From Chrysomallon squamiferum (lineage: Eukaryota > Mollusca > Gastropoda > Neomphalida > Peltospiridae): a DNA stretch of 64,000 nt. The notes below the pieces were generated by a model. It was not told the DNA's origin. It did no database searches and saw only the letters and a program-made list of their open reading frames with translations. Numbering within the stretch: position 1 is the first letter of the stretch; every line of letters begins with the position of its first letter. Both the position numbers and the translations under genes were made by a program. This document shows, in pieces, positions 41,105-52,452 of the stretch. The DNA is taken from NCBI GenBank assembly GCA_012295275.1, contig CM022672.1:2557443-2621442 (forward strand). Direction: 5' to 3'.

Positions 41105-41515
41105 TATTTACACGTTTTATGGTGGGTGGCAGACAGTTCGACTGGAAACACGAAATCCAGAAATTTAGTGGGAGTTTTTCTTGATTATTATGCCCGCTGT
41201 TAAATGTATTTCTTGCACAGCATTTGTCTACTTTGTACCAAACAACACACTCACCCCCGCCGATGTATCTGCAGCGTGTTTGTGAATTAATGTGAGAAAT
41301 AAAAACAGCGACTCTTTGTTTAGTTATTCTTTTCTTATACACACTGCAGTTCTTGTTCACTTCATGGTCTCGATTTCTCATGGACTGGCATTTATTTATT
41401 CATTTGTTTGTTATTTGTTTGTTTGTTTGTTTTCTTTCTTTTTTCTTTTTCCTCCATCTTGATCTAACTCCGATCTTATTTGTAATAATCGTTATCATCA
41501 TGTCATTATCATCCA
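41105..41515. other. Spacer without a visible gene
   Basis: A GTTT repeat at 41404-41430. No gene. Confidence 0.5.
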
Positions 41516-41516
41516 A

Positions 41517-41589
<73 letters not shown>

Positions 41590-41590
41590 G
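41516..41590. repeat. (ATT)14-(GTT)10 compound microsatellite
   Basis: Perfect ATT triplets switch to perfect GTT triplets at about 41560. Confidence 0.94.
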
Positions 41591-41856
41591 CTTTGTTATC
41601 AACAGCGGCAGCTATTGTTGATTATCGTGTTCAAAAAGGTAACGCATTTACTACGTGAAAATAAACCTGACTTTCCACATCGCATTAGGAGTCCAGCTCA
41701 CTGTTTATTCCTACTATTTAGAAAAAATGGGTCGTTTATATGCACCTTTAAGAAACTGAAGAACAACACCAAGCAGCAAGGTGTAGAACATGTTCACGTT
41801 CCCATGAACAGCAACATATATATAGTTGGGTCTTTCTGAAATTAAGTCTTGGAGCA
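41591..41856. other. Less AT-rich spacer
   Basis: Frames run through this part from the triplet array but are not credible as proteins. Confidence 0.4.
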
Positions 41857-41976
41857 ATGGTTTCATCGGGAAATACCCCAAAGAAATCATGGCAGAGTAT
41901 TGATCCTGGCGCCCTTGGAGAACACTTCACAGTGATCAGTGGCCCGATGAACGGTCGAAAACTGAACGACGGCTGA
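41857..41976 (+). CDS. Unrecognised 39-codon ORF (doubtful)
   Basis: ATG at 41857 with G at -3 and G at +4, a favourable start context, stop TGA at 41974. The frame is also open upstream of the ATG for at least 20 codons. The residues are mixed, with Gly, Pro and Lys, and carry no recognised motif. It sits in a stretch (41840-42010) less AT-rich than its surroundings. It could equally be noncoding repeat-derived DNA. Confidence 0.15.
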   Translation: MVSSGNTPKKSWQSIDPGALGEHFTVISGPMNGRKLNDG

Positions 41977-42265
41977 ATAAATGGATTCGGTGCAGTGAGG
42001 TCATCGGTGATCAGTTACAATGAATCAGCTCATTGCCTTGGAAACGAAGATTTATGGACGTGTTTATAAAAATTCAGAATACGTTATTAGTGTTAATGTC
42101 CTGAGCAGGACAAACGGCAACTTATACCCATCGCAGGCGTGCTTAAAACTTCTTAATTTATCTAAGACTGTGTAGTGTATGCCTTTATAAGAGAAGAAGA
42201 CTGCTGCTAACCCATAAGAGTAGCCCCTGTAGAAGAGTTTTCTTTTTGGTATCATCATTAGATTA

Positions 42266-42266
<1 letters not shown>
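41977..42266. other. Spacer
   Basis: Nothing recognisable. Confidence 0.45.
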
Positions 42267-42298
<32 letters not shown>

Positions 42299-42312
42299 AA
42301 TAAATAAATAAA
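42267..42312. repeat. (AAT)n-(AAAT)n microsatellite
   Basis: AAT triplets pass into AAAT tetranucleotides. Confidence 0.92.
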
Positions 42313-42752
42313 GTTGTCTGACGTCCAGTAATCGTTAACAAAAAATTCGACGTTTGAAATAGCAAATATTAATTCATTAATTTATATTTTGCGGTTCATT
42401 TTAAGCTACACTCAAAAGTGACAGCTGAATCCGGATGAATAGATACTGGGCACTATCTTTCGCTGCATGTGTATATTATCTGCTGAAGAACCTGCAGTGG
42501 CTGTCTGTGTATGACACTAACGTCATCACTGATTGGAAGAAGCTGTGTTTGGCTTAGATCGGATTTGTATCGGAGAGCCCGGGCTAGGACTCTGTTATGT
42601 TCACTATTGCAATGTTTCTTTCACCGAGTCACCAAATCAGCTTAGATAAATGGATTGTGCGTCCTGCTGCATTGTGATAAGGCAAATGTAAACACAAAAC
42701 TAATTAAGACTGGCTGCGTTTGGAATGACGTTCGTTCCCTTAAATTTATATC

Positions 42753-42756
<4 letters not shown>
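42313..42756. other. Less AT-rich spacer, no gene called
   Basis: The segment 42475-42630 includes GAGAGCCCGGGCT, with short self-complementarity. No open frame of interest. Confidence 0.45.

Positions 42757-42827
<71 letters not shown>
42757..42827. repeat. (TC)35 microsatellite
   Basis: Pure TC dinucleotides. Confidence 0.97.
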
Positions 42828-42829
<2 letters not shown>

Positions 42830-43434
42830 CTAAATTGAGTCTTCACTAAGTCCATTCAGTGACAAGTAATTTTCATTTCCATTTATGTCTCTTTATCTTT
42901 TACTCATTTTCCTTCTCTCCCTCATTTCCGACTGCTAAATAAAAGCACCGCAAGGGTCGGATTTACACACAAACAGCACAAAATGGCGACCTATTTAATA
43001 AAAGTTTTGTTATGTTATACTTTTATTATCTAATCAATATTTAATAATGTCACGTCAGCAGGGAACTCATTAAAATCGAAACAATACCTTTTAACACTGG
43101 TAATCAAGTCAATATAAATAGCATTATTTTATTTTTCGCAGAGAATTGATTCACTTTATCATTACTTTTCGAGCTGGCAATAAGCAATTGACAAAAATAA
43201 ATGAATACTGTTGATTTTGTTTATGCCTAAAGAAATTCTGCAACAGCCGTAATGGGAATAATGTTTAGAATTTCTTAGTCATTATTAATTTGCAATTACT
43301 TTTATTGGCTTTTCTTTTAATGATTAATTTTGTTTCGTTTATATATCATTAATTAGCCATGCATTGATGGTGATCTATTTGAAGCAGTATTTTCTTTGCA
43401 ATTATTTAAATATTTAAAGATACAATAAAATAAA
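42828..43434. other. AT-rich spacer
   Basis: Nothing recognisable. Confidence 0.5.
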
Positions 43435-43448
43435 TAAATGATTATTAA

Positions 43449-43484
<36 letters not shown>

Positions 43485-43500
43485 AATAATAATATATTTT
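43435..43500. repeat. (AAAT)n-(AAT)n microsatellite
   Basis: AAAT tetranucleotides at about 43450-43480 then AAT. Confidence 0.9.
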
Positions 43501-43759
43501 TTATTTTTTAAATTAACAACGTCCATGCGATTAAGGCTATTGATAGATCTGTATTGACTAAAAAAGAAAACCATTTAAAACAAAATGATTATCTTTAAGG
43601 AAATACAACATTAGTGTCGTTAATCTGCGTACGATCTCATAGTAATTTATTTGTTTACTTATTTTTATTTGGTTATTAATTAGCTCTGTTATTTTTAGCT
43701 CTGAAGTGAAAAAGAAACAACAACCAAAAAATGATTTTGTAATCATATTAACAGTAGAT
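43501..43759. other. AT-rich spacer
   Basis: Nothing recognisable. Confidence 0.5.
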
Positions 43760-43851
43760 ATGTGTGTGTGTGTGTGTGTGTGTCTGTGTGTGTGTCTGTG
43801 TGTGTGTGTGTGTGTGTGTGTCTCTGTGTGTGTGTCTGTGTGTCTGTGTGT

Positions 43852-43912
<61 letters not shown>

Positions 43913-43936
43913 TGTGTGTGTGTTGTGTGTGTGTAG
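43760..43936. repeat. Long (TG)n array with TC interruptions
   Basis: About 175 bp of TG with regularly placed TGTCTG interruptions. The stretch 43861-43910 is pure. All four Cys/Val and Thr/His frames across it are artefacts. Alternating TG can adopt Z-DNA. Confidence 0.96.
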
Positions 43937-44059
43937 CATGTGTACAATCATCTGGTTTTTGTTTATAATTAAGTAAAATCACATTAAGACTATGATTTAG
44001 CATCCGTACAATCTGGTTTTTGTTTATTTAAAATATTAAGATACCTTTTCGGTTCCATG

Positions 44060-44061
<2 letters not shown>
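43937..44061. other. Spacer with a short duplication
   Basis: ATCTGGTTTTTGTTTAT occurs at 43950-43966 and, shifted by about 60 bp, near 44010. Confidence 0.55.

Positions 44062-44135
<74 letters not shown>
44062..44135. repeat. (TC)37 microsatellite
   Basis: Pure TC. The left flank TTTCGGTTCCATGAATC resembles that of the array at 46170. Confidence 0.97.
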
Positions 44136-44138
<3 letters not shown>

Positions 44139-44977
44139 CTGCTTTATAACCATCGGTATATTAAAATTTATATGACCTTTTTTTTTTCTTTTTTTTTTCT
44201 GTAAAATATTTTAATTTATATTTTCCTGATTTAAATTTAATAAACTTCACATTTTACTGTTATTTTCTTTAATTTTCTTTGACTCACGCTATGCACTCTG
44301 CTGTCCTGGCTCTGTGGATGGTTGCCTGGTTCAGCCACGCTGGTGTCTCTGTCATTAGGAATCATGAACACTGAAAAAAAACCAAGGCAAGGCAAGCGAA
44401 ACAGGAAGTAATGAACAACCGCTACGACGAATCCGAGTTTTCAAATGAAATAATTACTTTGGTTTTTTTTTCTTTCATCTTAGATACGGTGTATTTTCCA
44501 GTTCATTGTGTTAAGGTATTTTATCACGAAACGATTTACATTAACGATTTGCTATGGCTCTTCAGCTAATTTTGTTATTTAATTACTTTCAAATGAAATT
44601 TAAGTCAAGGAGATAATTATGTCACGAGGTGTATCAAGGATGTATAAAAAAAATGCAGTGGCATTGCTCGCTAATCTTACGTCATATAGCAGCTGTTATC
44701 AATTTCGTTTTAAATAGACTACGTAAAACACAATCTTACTTTGAAAATTATATTAGTGTTAGAAACGCAATATCCTATAAATATATAAATAAAATACTTA
44801 ATAATTGTTAAACTATACTTTTTCATTAGTATATAAAAATGGACATTCAAAAAATTCGTTAGACAGAATTGATTTGTGACGCAACACCTTTAAACTGAGC
44901 ATTACAGGTTGCATGCTTAGCTGATTTTTTGTTCTCCCATCTACACGTACGAACTACCTCATTGTAATGGGTGCAGT
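44136..44977. other. Mostly AT-rich spacer, GC-richer at 44280-44400
   Basis: TGGCTCTGTGG and GGTTCAGCC near 44308-44336 recall tRNA boxes but are too close together for a tRNA body. No gene. Confidence 0.45.
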
Positions 44978-44992
44978 TTTACGTCACGTGAT
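44978..44992. promoter_or_regulatory. Second copy of CRE-half/E-box motif TTTACGTCACGTGAT
   Basis: Identical over 15 bp to 3054-3068 while the flanks differ, so this is not simply a longer duplication. It lies in a repeat-free stretch (44930-45230) that is less AT-rich than average. Confidence 0.35.
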
Positions 44993-45311
44993 TTACTGCG
45001 TTAAATAGCAGCTGTTATAAACATTTCCATCACTTCCATTGATAACGAGAACTGGAACAGCTTACTCGTGGATGTTTGCACGTAGGTGCTGAATTGAGAA
45101 AAACAACAACGGGAATGTGTGTTTACCAACAGTGTAGTAACATGTTCTGTGTTGTAAACAAGACCGCAAAAACGATTAGATCCTAGGGCCTACCGTCCTT
45201 CAGGTTATCGTTTATCCAGTGATACACTTTCGGTGCACTTAGGCGTTTTTAATTCTGGTTTTAAAATTAAGAAGGAACTGAGAGAGGATATTATTTTTTT
45301 TGTGTGAATAT

Positions 45312-45314
<3 letters not shown>
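44993..45314. other. Repeat-free spacer
   Basis: No frame or RNA gene. Possibly regulatory together with the motif at its left edge. Confidence 0.4.

Positions 45315-45393
<79 letters not shown>
45315..45393. repeat. (TC)39 microsatellite
   Basis: Pure TC followed by TGTCTGTC. Confidence 0.97.
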
Positions 45394-45397
<4 letters not shown>

Positions 45398-46045
45398 GTC
45401 TAAATAAAAGCATGGAAACAATAAATTTAATTACGAAATTAAAATACAGGCATATGTCGAAAAAAAATGTCCAAACACAGAGGAAAATAAAAGTGGAACA
45501 TATTAGCACTTTCAGAAAAAAAAAAGGATTCTTATAAAACGGGTTACATATCCATGTGCCTTATACCAAAAGCCTTATGGTATTAATTATATAGAATGTT
45601 ATAGCTCCGCCAGTCTGATTGGGAAGAGAATGATATACTGCTCGAAAGCTGCAGCAGTTTTGTATCTTCCAAAATTAACAAGATAAGTGAGTGTTCCGTT
45701 TAGATTATCGATTAGATTAGAATTAAATTTACTTATATGTGTTAAATTCGTGTTCACTTGGGTTTCGATTACAAGCTACATATTTTTCCTGCAACAGCCT
45801 ATTTCAATAAATCAGTCATTCATGTGAGATATTTTTGCATCCACTGAAAGTTCAAACAGGTTTGCCTTGCGAATCTTAACGGACAGGTTTTTTTCAGTAC
45901 CTGTCTGTAAGTGCATTAATTTAAATGAGTTAGAGAGAAGTGATCTCACACATCCCAAATTTGCTTTGTACTCGAGGAGAACCCGCAGCAGTATTGAATA
46001 AAACTGACAGTTTACCGACACACACACAAAAAAAACCCAACAAAT

Positions 46046-46076
<31 letters not shown>

Positions 46077-46164
46077 TAAAAAGGACATTATTTCAGGATT
46101 AAAGTAGTTTTTCTTTTGTTAATTTACATTGTTAATGTTATTTCGATTCCACGAATCAATCAAT

Positions 46165-46169
<5 letters not shown>
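45394..46169. other. AT-rich spacer with poly(A) at 46050-46076
   Basis: No gene. The poly(A) has no recognisable retroelement body. (AATC)3 precedes the next TC array. Confidence 0.5.

Positions 46170-46242
<73 letters not shown>
46170..46242. repeat. (CT)36 microsatellite
   Basis: Pure CT after CGATTCCACGAATCAATCAA. Confidence 0.97.
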
Positions 46243-46248
<6 letters not shown>

Positions 46249-46317
46249 TAATTTATTCTGCTAGTTAAAACCCGATCTAGTATGTTTTTCTTCCATTTTT
46301 TTTCTTTCCTTTTTTAT

Positions 46318-46480
46318 GAGGGTACCTATTGTATTGAATACGACCTCATCTGATGAGTTGATGTTATCTGAGTACCATCTCTCACAAAAGATAAGAATGT
46401 GTTGGCTGGTACTTAACAATGAGGTACAAATTCCACTGGGTACGACCTCATCTGCACGTCATCTGAATTTTTCGGATCGA
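46318..46480. repeat. Partial duplication, 102-bp offset
   Basis: GAGGGTACCTATTGTATTGA and GAGGTACAAATTCCACTGGG both lead into the shared TACGACCTCATCTG block (about 46340 and 46442). Within each copy GAGG..TAC faces CCTC, giving weak hairpin potential. It lies just upstream of the tRNA-like head, so it may be part of the same element. Confidence 0.5.
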
Positions 46481-46507
46481 ATTAAAGTATCATTAGCCGA
46501 ATTCCCT

Positions 46508-46600
46508 GCAGTGACTGGTGCATTGGTTAAGTTAGTATTTTAGGACTGATTTGCAGCTTCTGGGGACGGATCCTTGTTTTGAGTCCAAATTGGTAAAAAC
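46508..46600 (+). repeat. tRNA-derived SINE head
   Basis: TGGTGCATTGGTTAAG at 46516-46531 matches a Pol III box A/D arm, and GTTTTGAGTCC at 46576-46586 is a near-match to box B GGTTCGAGTCC, about 60 bp start to start. That is long for a tRNA but acceptable for one with an insertion or a long variable arm. A run of As (AAAAAC) follows at 46595. No acceptor stem pairing was found, so it is not a functional tRNA gene. Confidence 0.5.
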
Positions 46601-46755
46601 CTAAAAACGTAATCGGCCATAATTTGTTAAAACCTTACAACACGCTAACACTGTCTTGGGAATATCTAGAAATAACGTGTCCAACACATGCGTGCTTCAC
46701 AAAACGTTTCTCTGAAACTATCCCCTTTCACGTGACTAACTAACTTACACAAGTC

Positions 46756-46947
46756 ATGTCAACAAGCACTGACACTGTAATCGTTGCTAAACGCAGCCCA
46801 GTGCATACGACGCATCTTTTATTACGTGAGATACGTCATCATCACCATACAACGTCACCAACGCTTCCTTTCAGGCGTTCGTCGGGGTCACCCTTCCCGT
46901 TCGGTTGTGTGAACGAGTACAACGTGCGTGCAGTGTTACTTACATAG
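46756..46947 (+). CDS. Unrecognised 63-codon ORF in a CpG-richer patch (doubtful)
   Basis: ATG at 46756 with G at -3, stop TAG at 46945-46947. The product is basic and Ser/Thr/His-rich with a four-histidine run, and has no recognised domain, signal or membrane segment. The CpG-rich stretch 46780-46930 lowers stop frequency, which may be enough to explain the frame. Confidence 0.13.
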   Translation: MSTSTDTVIVAKRSPVHTTHLLLREIRHHHHTTSPTLPFRRSSGSPFPFGCVNEYNVRAVLLT

Positions 46948-47262
<315 letters not shown>

Positions 47263-47276
47263 GGGGAATAGCATTA

Positions 47277-47690
47277 TAATGATGATGATGATGATTATGA
47301 TACTCTTCTAATTTCAAATTTATTTTATATTGCTGCTAACAGAATAATAGTAGTAGTAGATGCAGTAGTTGTAGTGGTAGTTGTTGTACTAACATGTAAT
47401 AGCAGTAGATGTTATGGTAGAAATAGTAGTTATTGTAGTTGTTGTAGTAGTTGTAGTAGTAATTCATTATTACTCTTTTTTCTAATAACTACCACTATTA
47501 CTATTACTACAACTACTGCAGTTACTACTAATGCCACTGTTATGTTTACCTATTTATTGCCACTGTTTATATTACTATTAATAATAGAAATAATAAGAAA
47601 AAGAACAACAAGAACATGAAGAAGAAGGTCAACAACAACAGCAGCAGCAGCAACAACAACAACAACAGAAGAATGACTGCAACAACAAAA
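47277..47690. repeat. Triplet field, TAG then ACT then AAC/AGC
   Basis: GATGAT at 47280-47294, TAG/GTT triplets at 47345-47465, ACT triplets at 47487-47540, then CAACAACAACAGCAGCAGCA-type repeats at 47620-47690. The strand of the triplet switches within the field. Confidence 0.8.
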
Positions 47691-48356
47691 ATCACAACAC
47701 TATATTAAAGAAAACAAACAACAACAAAATTACAATAACCGCAATAACATACAATAAAGTCAAGATGACAAAGCTTATTTCTGCTAACACAGAATATCTA
47801 TATAATTAGTAACGTTTTGACGCCACAATCTCCTGTTATGTTCACGATCTGTGTTGCTTAGGGCAGTATTAAAACCGCTTCAGCCACGTGGGTCTTCGCA
47901 CGTGTTTGGAAATTCTAACGACTTCTACAAATTGCTTCTGGGGGCATATTAATGCAGTGAAGCGTGCTTCTCGACTACCAATTTGCAAAGGCGTCTAAAG
48001 CTTCGTCAATTTTTTTTTTTTTTTTTCCTTATTCATTTATTTTCCTTCCTTTTTTTTTTTTTATATTTCATTTGTGATCGTGCAAATTAATGCTTCGTTG
48101 AAGGAAGCAGAAGAGGTGATATCATTTCAAGAGAGCAAAATAACCTAAAAAAAAATTGATCTGCGACCTTTCTTTTAGTTTAGTTGCAATGAAACGATAA
48201 AATGTTTTCGTGGTTTGATTTTGAATTTTTTTTCCCCCGATTTCAGCAACACTAGTGTGTTTGATTAAAACAATGCACTGGAACGAGCACAATTTTCCGC
48301 TATAACGGGGTTAAGTTTGAGATTAACTGTTGCCTGTTGAGGTTTACGTCAATCTT

Positions 48357-48390
<34 letters not shown>

Positions 48391-49359
48391 TGATTGCTAA
48401 TGAAACTGATATGTGAGCTTGGCATTTCATCTTACTAAACTTAAAAAAAACAAAAGAACTATAATAATTAAAAAATGAAAAAATGAAAAATAATGATTAA
48501 AAAAAATAAAAACATAAAAAACAAACGAACAAACAAATAAATAAATAAATAAATAAATAAATAAAGGATAAATATCACTGAAACATAAATATCTTTTTTT
48601 TTTCTTTTTTAAATTGTGCACCATTACGAGAGATTGTTGTTACTGTTCTGACTTTAGTATTATTGTTATTATTGCTTTTTTTAATATACATTTTTTTTTC
48701 TTGGTTGTTGTTGCTGTTTTATCGTTGTTGCTTGTTTAGTTATCATTCCCACAGTTTAGACAATACAAAATTAATTGCATACATAGCGTATGTTACAGGT
48801 CTTTATATGAAAAAAATAAATATATAAAAAAAAATAGCTGCAACAATTAAAATAATAATAATAATAATAATAATAATTGGCGTGTAATAAACAAAAACAT
48901 ATCAGTAGCATAGTACTCACTGAAGGCGCTGTAGTTCTCAGGATCAATTCTACACGCTGCGTCTTTTTGTTTATATCCAGTTCAGAGATTACTGCGTTGG
49001 AATTAATAATGAATATTTCTGTTTTTTTATATATATATATAATTTACATTTAATTATATTTTTATTTGTATATTTGTTTTTATTTCCATAGCTGTTTGTT
49101 TATTTTATATACTGCATGAAAAAAGAGAAGAAGACGGAAAAGAAAAGATAACATGATCATTTCTGAACGATATTTCCAGTGACTAAATCGAAGACTGCAG
49201 CTAGCAGTTTTAGGTTTTATCGGCAGGAATTAACATTAATATATATATTTAAAAAAAATACTCTTAAAAGTCTCCACAGTGACATTAGAAAAACAAACAA
49301 ACAAAAAACAACCAAAGAGAAATTAAATATCTTGTAAAGAAAGTTTCAGAATATGCTGC
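47691..49359. other. AT-rich stretch without a visible gene
   Basis: T runs at 48008-48026, 48361-48386 and 48595-48603, (AAAT)n at 48534-48565, (AAT)9 at 48849-48876 and (TA) at 49029-49040. A less AT-rich patch at 47860-48000 holds CCACGTGG and a nearby GCACGTGT. No gene. Confidence 0.55.
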
Positions 49360-49735
49360 CATTTTTAAGAAAGAAAGAAAAATAAAAGTATGGTATGTAT
49401 CAGCCTTGAGATATTCGATACAAGAATAGAAAAGAAAAAGGTAAACAAACAGATAAATACAGAGCGAAGTGAACAGAGAGACAGATACAGAAAGACAGTT
49501 ATGGATGTAAGTAGCGAAACAAAGATAGATTACAAGAAAGAGAGAGTGAAAATAAAGAACGAAAGAAGAAAATGAAAGAAAATGAAAGACAAAAAACAAC
49601 ATAAAAGAATAAAGAAAAAATAAAATAATGAAATAAACAGAGCAAACAGAAATAAAAAAATAAATATAAAAACAACCAAAAAAAAAAAAACAAAGGCTAG
49701 AAACATCAAAACAAAACAGAAAAACAATGAATGAA
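49360..49735. repeat. Purine-rich low-complexity tract
   Basis: About 375 bp of A/G-rich DNA built from AAAGA, GAAAATGAAA and AATAAA motifs. Pyrimidines are scarce on the plus strand, so long frames open on both strands. None is credible as a protein. Confidence 0.7.
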
Positions 49736-50180
49736 ATAATATATTCCATTACACGTATCCTACTTTTGCTGCAAGAGTTCTTTCGATAACAATCTCCGAT
49801 AAAACTTTTTTTTTTTTCTTTCTGTTTACCATTTAGTTACTTTTAGAAGATCTGTTTACTGTTAAAAAATGTGGTGCAGAGATCAGGAATAATTAGCACA
49901 GAGTGTGAGAATCAGCAGTGATGTGCAAAAATAATCTTCTTCATTTTTTTTTCAAAGTTTGATGTAAACTGAACAGCAGGTGCGTAATCTTGTGAGATCG
50001 CAACATATTTTATGTACGTGTATGTGCATACCTACAATTATATGTACACGCACAGGCATACACACAAACTATGCACACACTAACATATATATATATATAT
50101 ATATATATAATGTGTCAAGACAGAGTATCATCACATGTATAAACTGTTGTTTTCGTTTTTGTTATCGTTATTAATAATAT
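49736..50180. other. AT-rich spacer
   Basis: Short CA runs at 50040-50080 and (TA)13 at 50084-50109. No gene. Confidence 0.5.
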
Positions 50181-50515
50181 AAAAGTTATTTATTTATTTA
50201 TTTACTTATTTATTTATTATTATTATTATTGTTGTTGTTGTTGTTGTTGTTGTTACAGCTGTTGCTGCTGCTGCTTCTGCCGTTGTTACTATTACTATTT
50301 TATTGTTATCATATACAGTATTAATAGAGGTATAATATTGTTGTGGTTGTGGTAATAGTAATAGTAGTAGCAGTTTTATTAATAGAAAAATAATATCAGC
50401 TGCAGTACTAGTATCTGTAATACATGTAGTTGTAGTAGTTGTAGTAGTTGTAGTATTTGTAATAGTGATGGTTGTAGTAGTGGTGGTAACTGTAGCAGTA
50501 AAACAGTAAAACTGC
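50181..50515. repeat. Compound (TTTA)n-(ATT)n-(GTT)n array with decayed GTA field
   Basis: TTTA tetranucleotides, ATT, GTT, GCT, then GTAGTAGTTGTAG-type triplets to about 50510, ordered much like 21005-21100 and 63440-63620. Confidence 0.85.
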
Positions 50516-51558
50516 TGGACCTTTACTGGAATTTAGGCTTACAGGTTAGAGTGAATATTGCAGTCAATCCATTTCAGCAAATATGAAACCAGCAATATTG
50601 GCTTCACTTGAAATTAAGAGACTTCAGAAAGTAAATATGTTGCTAAATGTTAGGCAGAATCGTTACCGGCAATTTTCTGTCGTATGCCGGTTTGTAATAG
50701 GATATAAATAATCAAACTCAGCTAAGTGGAGCCGAGTAAAGCCACGCACATACACTTCAACCAAACACCTGCTAACTCCTCTGGTGAATTATCTGCTTAC
50801 AAAACCGATTTAAGAACCAATTTGCTTCTCTGTCTCTTCATACAGACGCAGAAACCTGTGCTGCTGCTGCTGCTGCTGCTGCTACGGTTGACGGTGTTGT
50901 TATTGTTGTTGCTTGCTGCAGTTCGTGTTGCTGTGTTATTCAGAGTTGTTGTATTATTTTGCTTGTTTGTTTGAGGTTCTCTATTTATTTTTATTTTCAA
51001 ATTTTTTTTTCCCCGGTTTTGTATTTTTATTTTTATTTCTGTTTTTCTAAGACTTGGAACGTTTTCATTTTGCACCTGAAATCTATTCATTACTTCTTTT
51101 TTTTCCAGTTTGTCTCAGAGGATGTGAACCTATCTCTGTTTACTCTGGCCGTCGTTTCTGCGTATTTTGGGAACATGCCAGACCTATAAATCTTGCTTTT
51201 AAAAAAAAATTAAAAATAAAATAAAATTTAAAACGTGCATTTTGCGTCTTGTTATTACATTTTTGTCTTTAAACACTGGTTTTATTATTATCATCACTGT
51301 TATTATTAGAGCCAGTTCGCCGCACCTAGGTAAGTAGGTCGTACAGTGTGGTATAACGTGATGACGTTATTCTGATCTAGAACACTGAGTCTTTTTCATC
51401 AATAGTCATATTTTCCTATCGTAAGATGAACGTTTTTCTAATTTTTATAAGGAACGGCTATAATACGTATTCTAATAATATTCATTATTATTTATTTATT
51501 TATTTATTAATTTATTTATTTTTAGTCCTTTTTCAATCTTTTGTTAATAGACCATGAT

Positions 51559-51562
<4 letters not shown>
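50516..51562. other. Spacer with a (CTG)8 run
   Basis: GCTGCTGCTGCTGCTGCTG at about 50858-50882 is followed by decayed GTT triplets. T-rich blocks near 50985-51060 and TTTA repeats at 51491-51525. Frames at 50726-50974 and 50959-51189 lack recognised content. Confidence 0.5.

Positions 51563-51628
<66 letters not shown>
51563..51628. repeat. (TC)32 microsatellite adjoining the dispersed repeat
   Basis: Pure TC. Its right edge runs directly into the inverted copy of the 84-bp repeat shared with 63707-63790. Confidence 0.97.
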
Positions 51629-51631
<3 letters not shown>

Positions 51632-51710
51632 GCCTCTCGCTATAACTTAACAAAGTATAATAAAAAAATATAAGTGCATTAATAATTATTTGTAACTAAA
51701 AATAATAAAC
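51629..51710 (-). repeat. 84-bp dispersed repeat, copy 1
   Basis: The reverse complement of this segment matches 63707-63789 with two substitutions and one single-base indel. Homology ends at a (TC)n/(GA)n array on one side in both copies and stops sharply at about 51710/63707 on the other. No ORF and no Pol III boxes. It may be the terminal part of a SINE or MITE-like element bounded by the dinucleotide array. Confidence 0.75.
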
Positions 51711-51911
51711 CCTCTCTGTATATATGTGTATGTGTGTGTGTATATACAAATATATAATTCTTTTTTCCTGTGTATGGATTCTTAATCATTTCAAAGACTA
51801 TGTTGCTGAGTTTCTTGTTAATGCAGTGGTCAAAATGTTCCCTTTCAAGTTTTCCATTTCTCAAATATCATCCGGCAACCAGCGAAAGTATCAAAATTAC
51901 CTCCTTGTTTA
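51711..51911. other. AT-rich spacer
   Basis: A short TG/TA run at 51719-51745. Nothing else. Confidence 0.5.
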
Positions 51912-52098
51912 TCAGGACTGTTAAGAAATTGTAATCACTGTAAAACTACTTGTCTGACTATTGATTACTATACTTATACCATTTAAAACGGGCAGGCATT
52001 GTTTTGTTTCATCAGGACTGTCAAGAAACTGTAAAACTATTTGTCTCGTTATTAATTACCAAACTTATATAACTTAAAATGGGTAGGCATAGTTTGAA
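51912..52098. repeat. Tandem duplication, 100-bp offset
   Basis: Both units start TCAGGACTGT(T/C)AAGAAA, share CTGTAAAACTA(C/T)TTGTCT, then (G/A)ATTAC, then ACTTATA and GGG(C/T)AGGCAT. The second lacks about 10 bp near its start. No coding content. Confidence 0.8.
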
Positions 52099-52420
52099 TG
52101 TTTGTTTGATTGCTAGTGTTATACTTTTGTTTGTTGTTATTAGGTGGGGGGGTTGCCTGTGTTTATTTGTTTGTTTATTTGTTAGTTTTTTCTCTTCTTG
52201 TTGTTGGTTCTATTCCAAACCTCATCTGAAATATTAATTTAACTTTTTCTCTTACATACTAAAAAAAAAAAGAAATTTAATTACTTACTGGAAGATTACT
52301 CATTCCATTCTCTAGTTTATCACCTCGAGCATGCGTATTCAGTAGCATTTCGCACGGACTAGGATATTATTATTTTCCCCAATCTTTATTCCTCTGTGGC
52401 AAATATAGATAGAATAAAAA

Positions 52421-52452
<32 letters not shown>

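Noticed and set aside
44285-44345. TGGCTCTGTGG and GGTTCAGCC as possible tRNA boxes
   Set aside because: Only about 20 bp apart, too close for a tRNA or SINE head, and no tail is seen.
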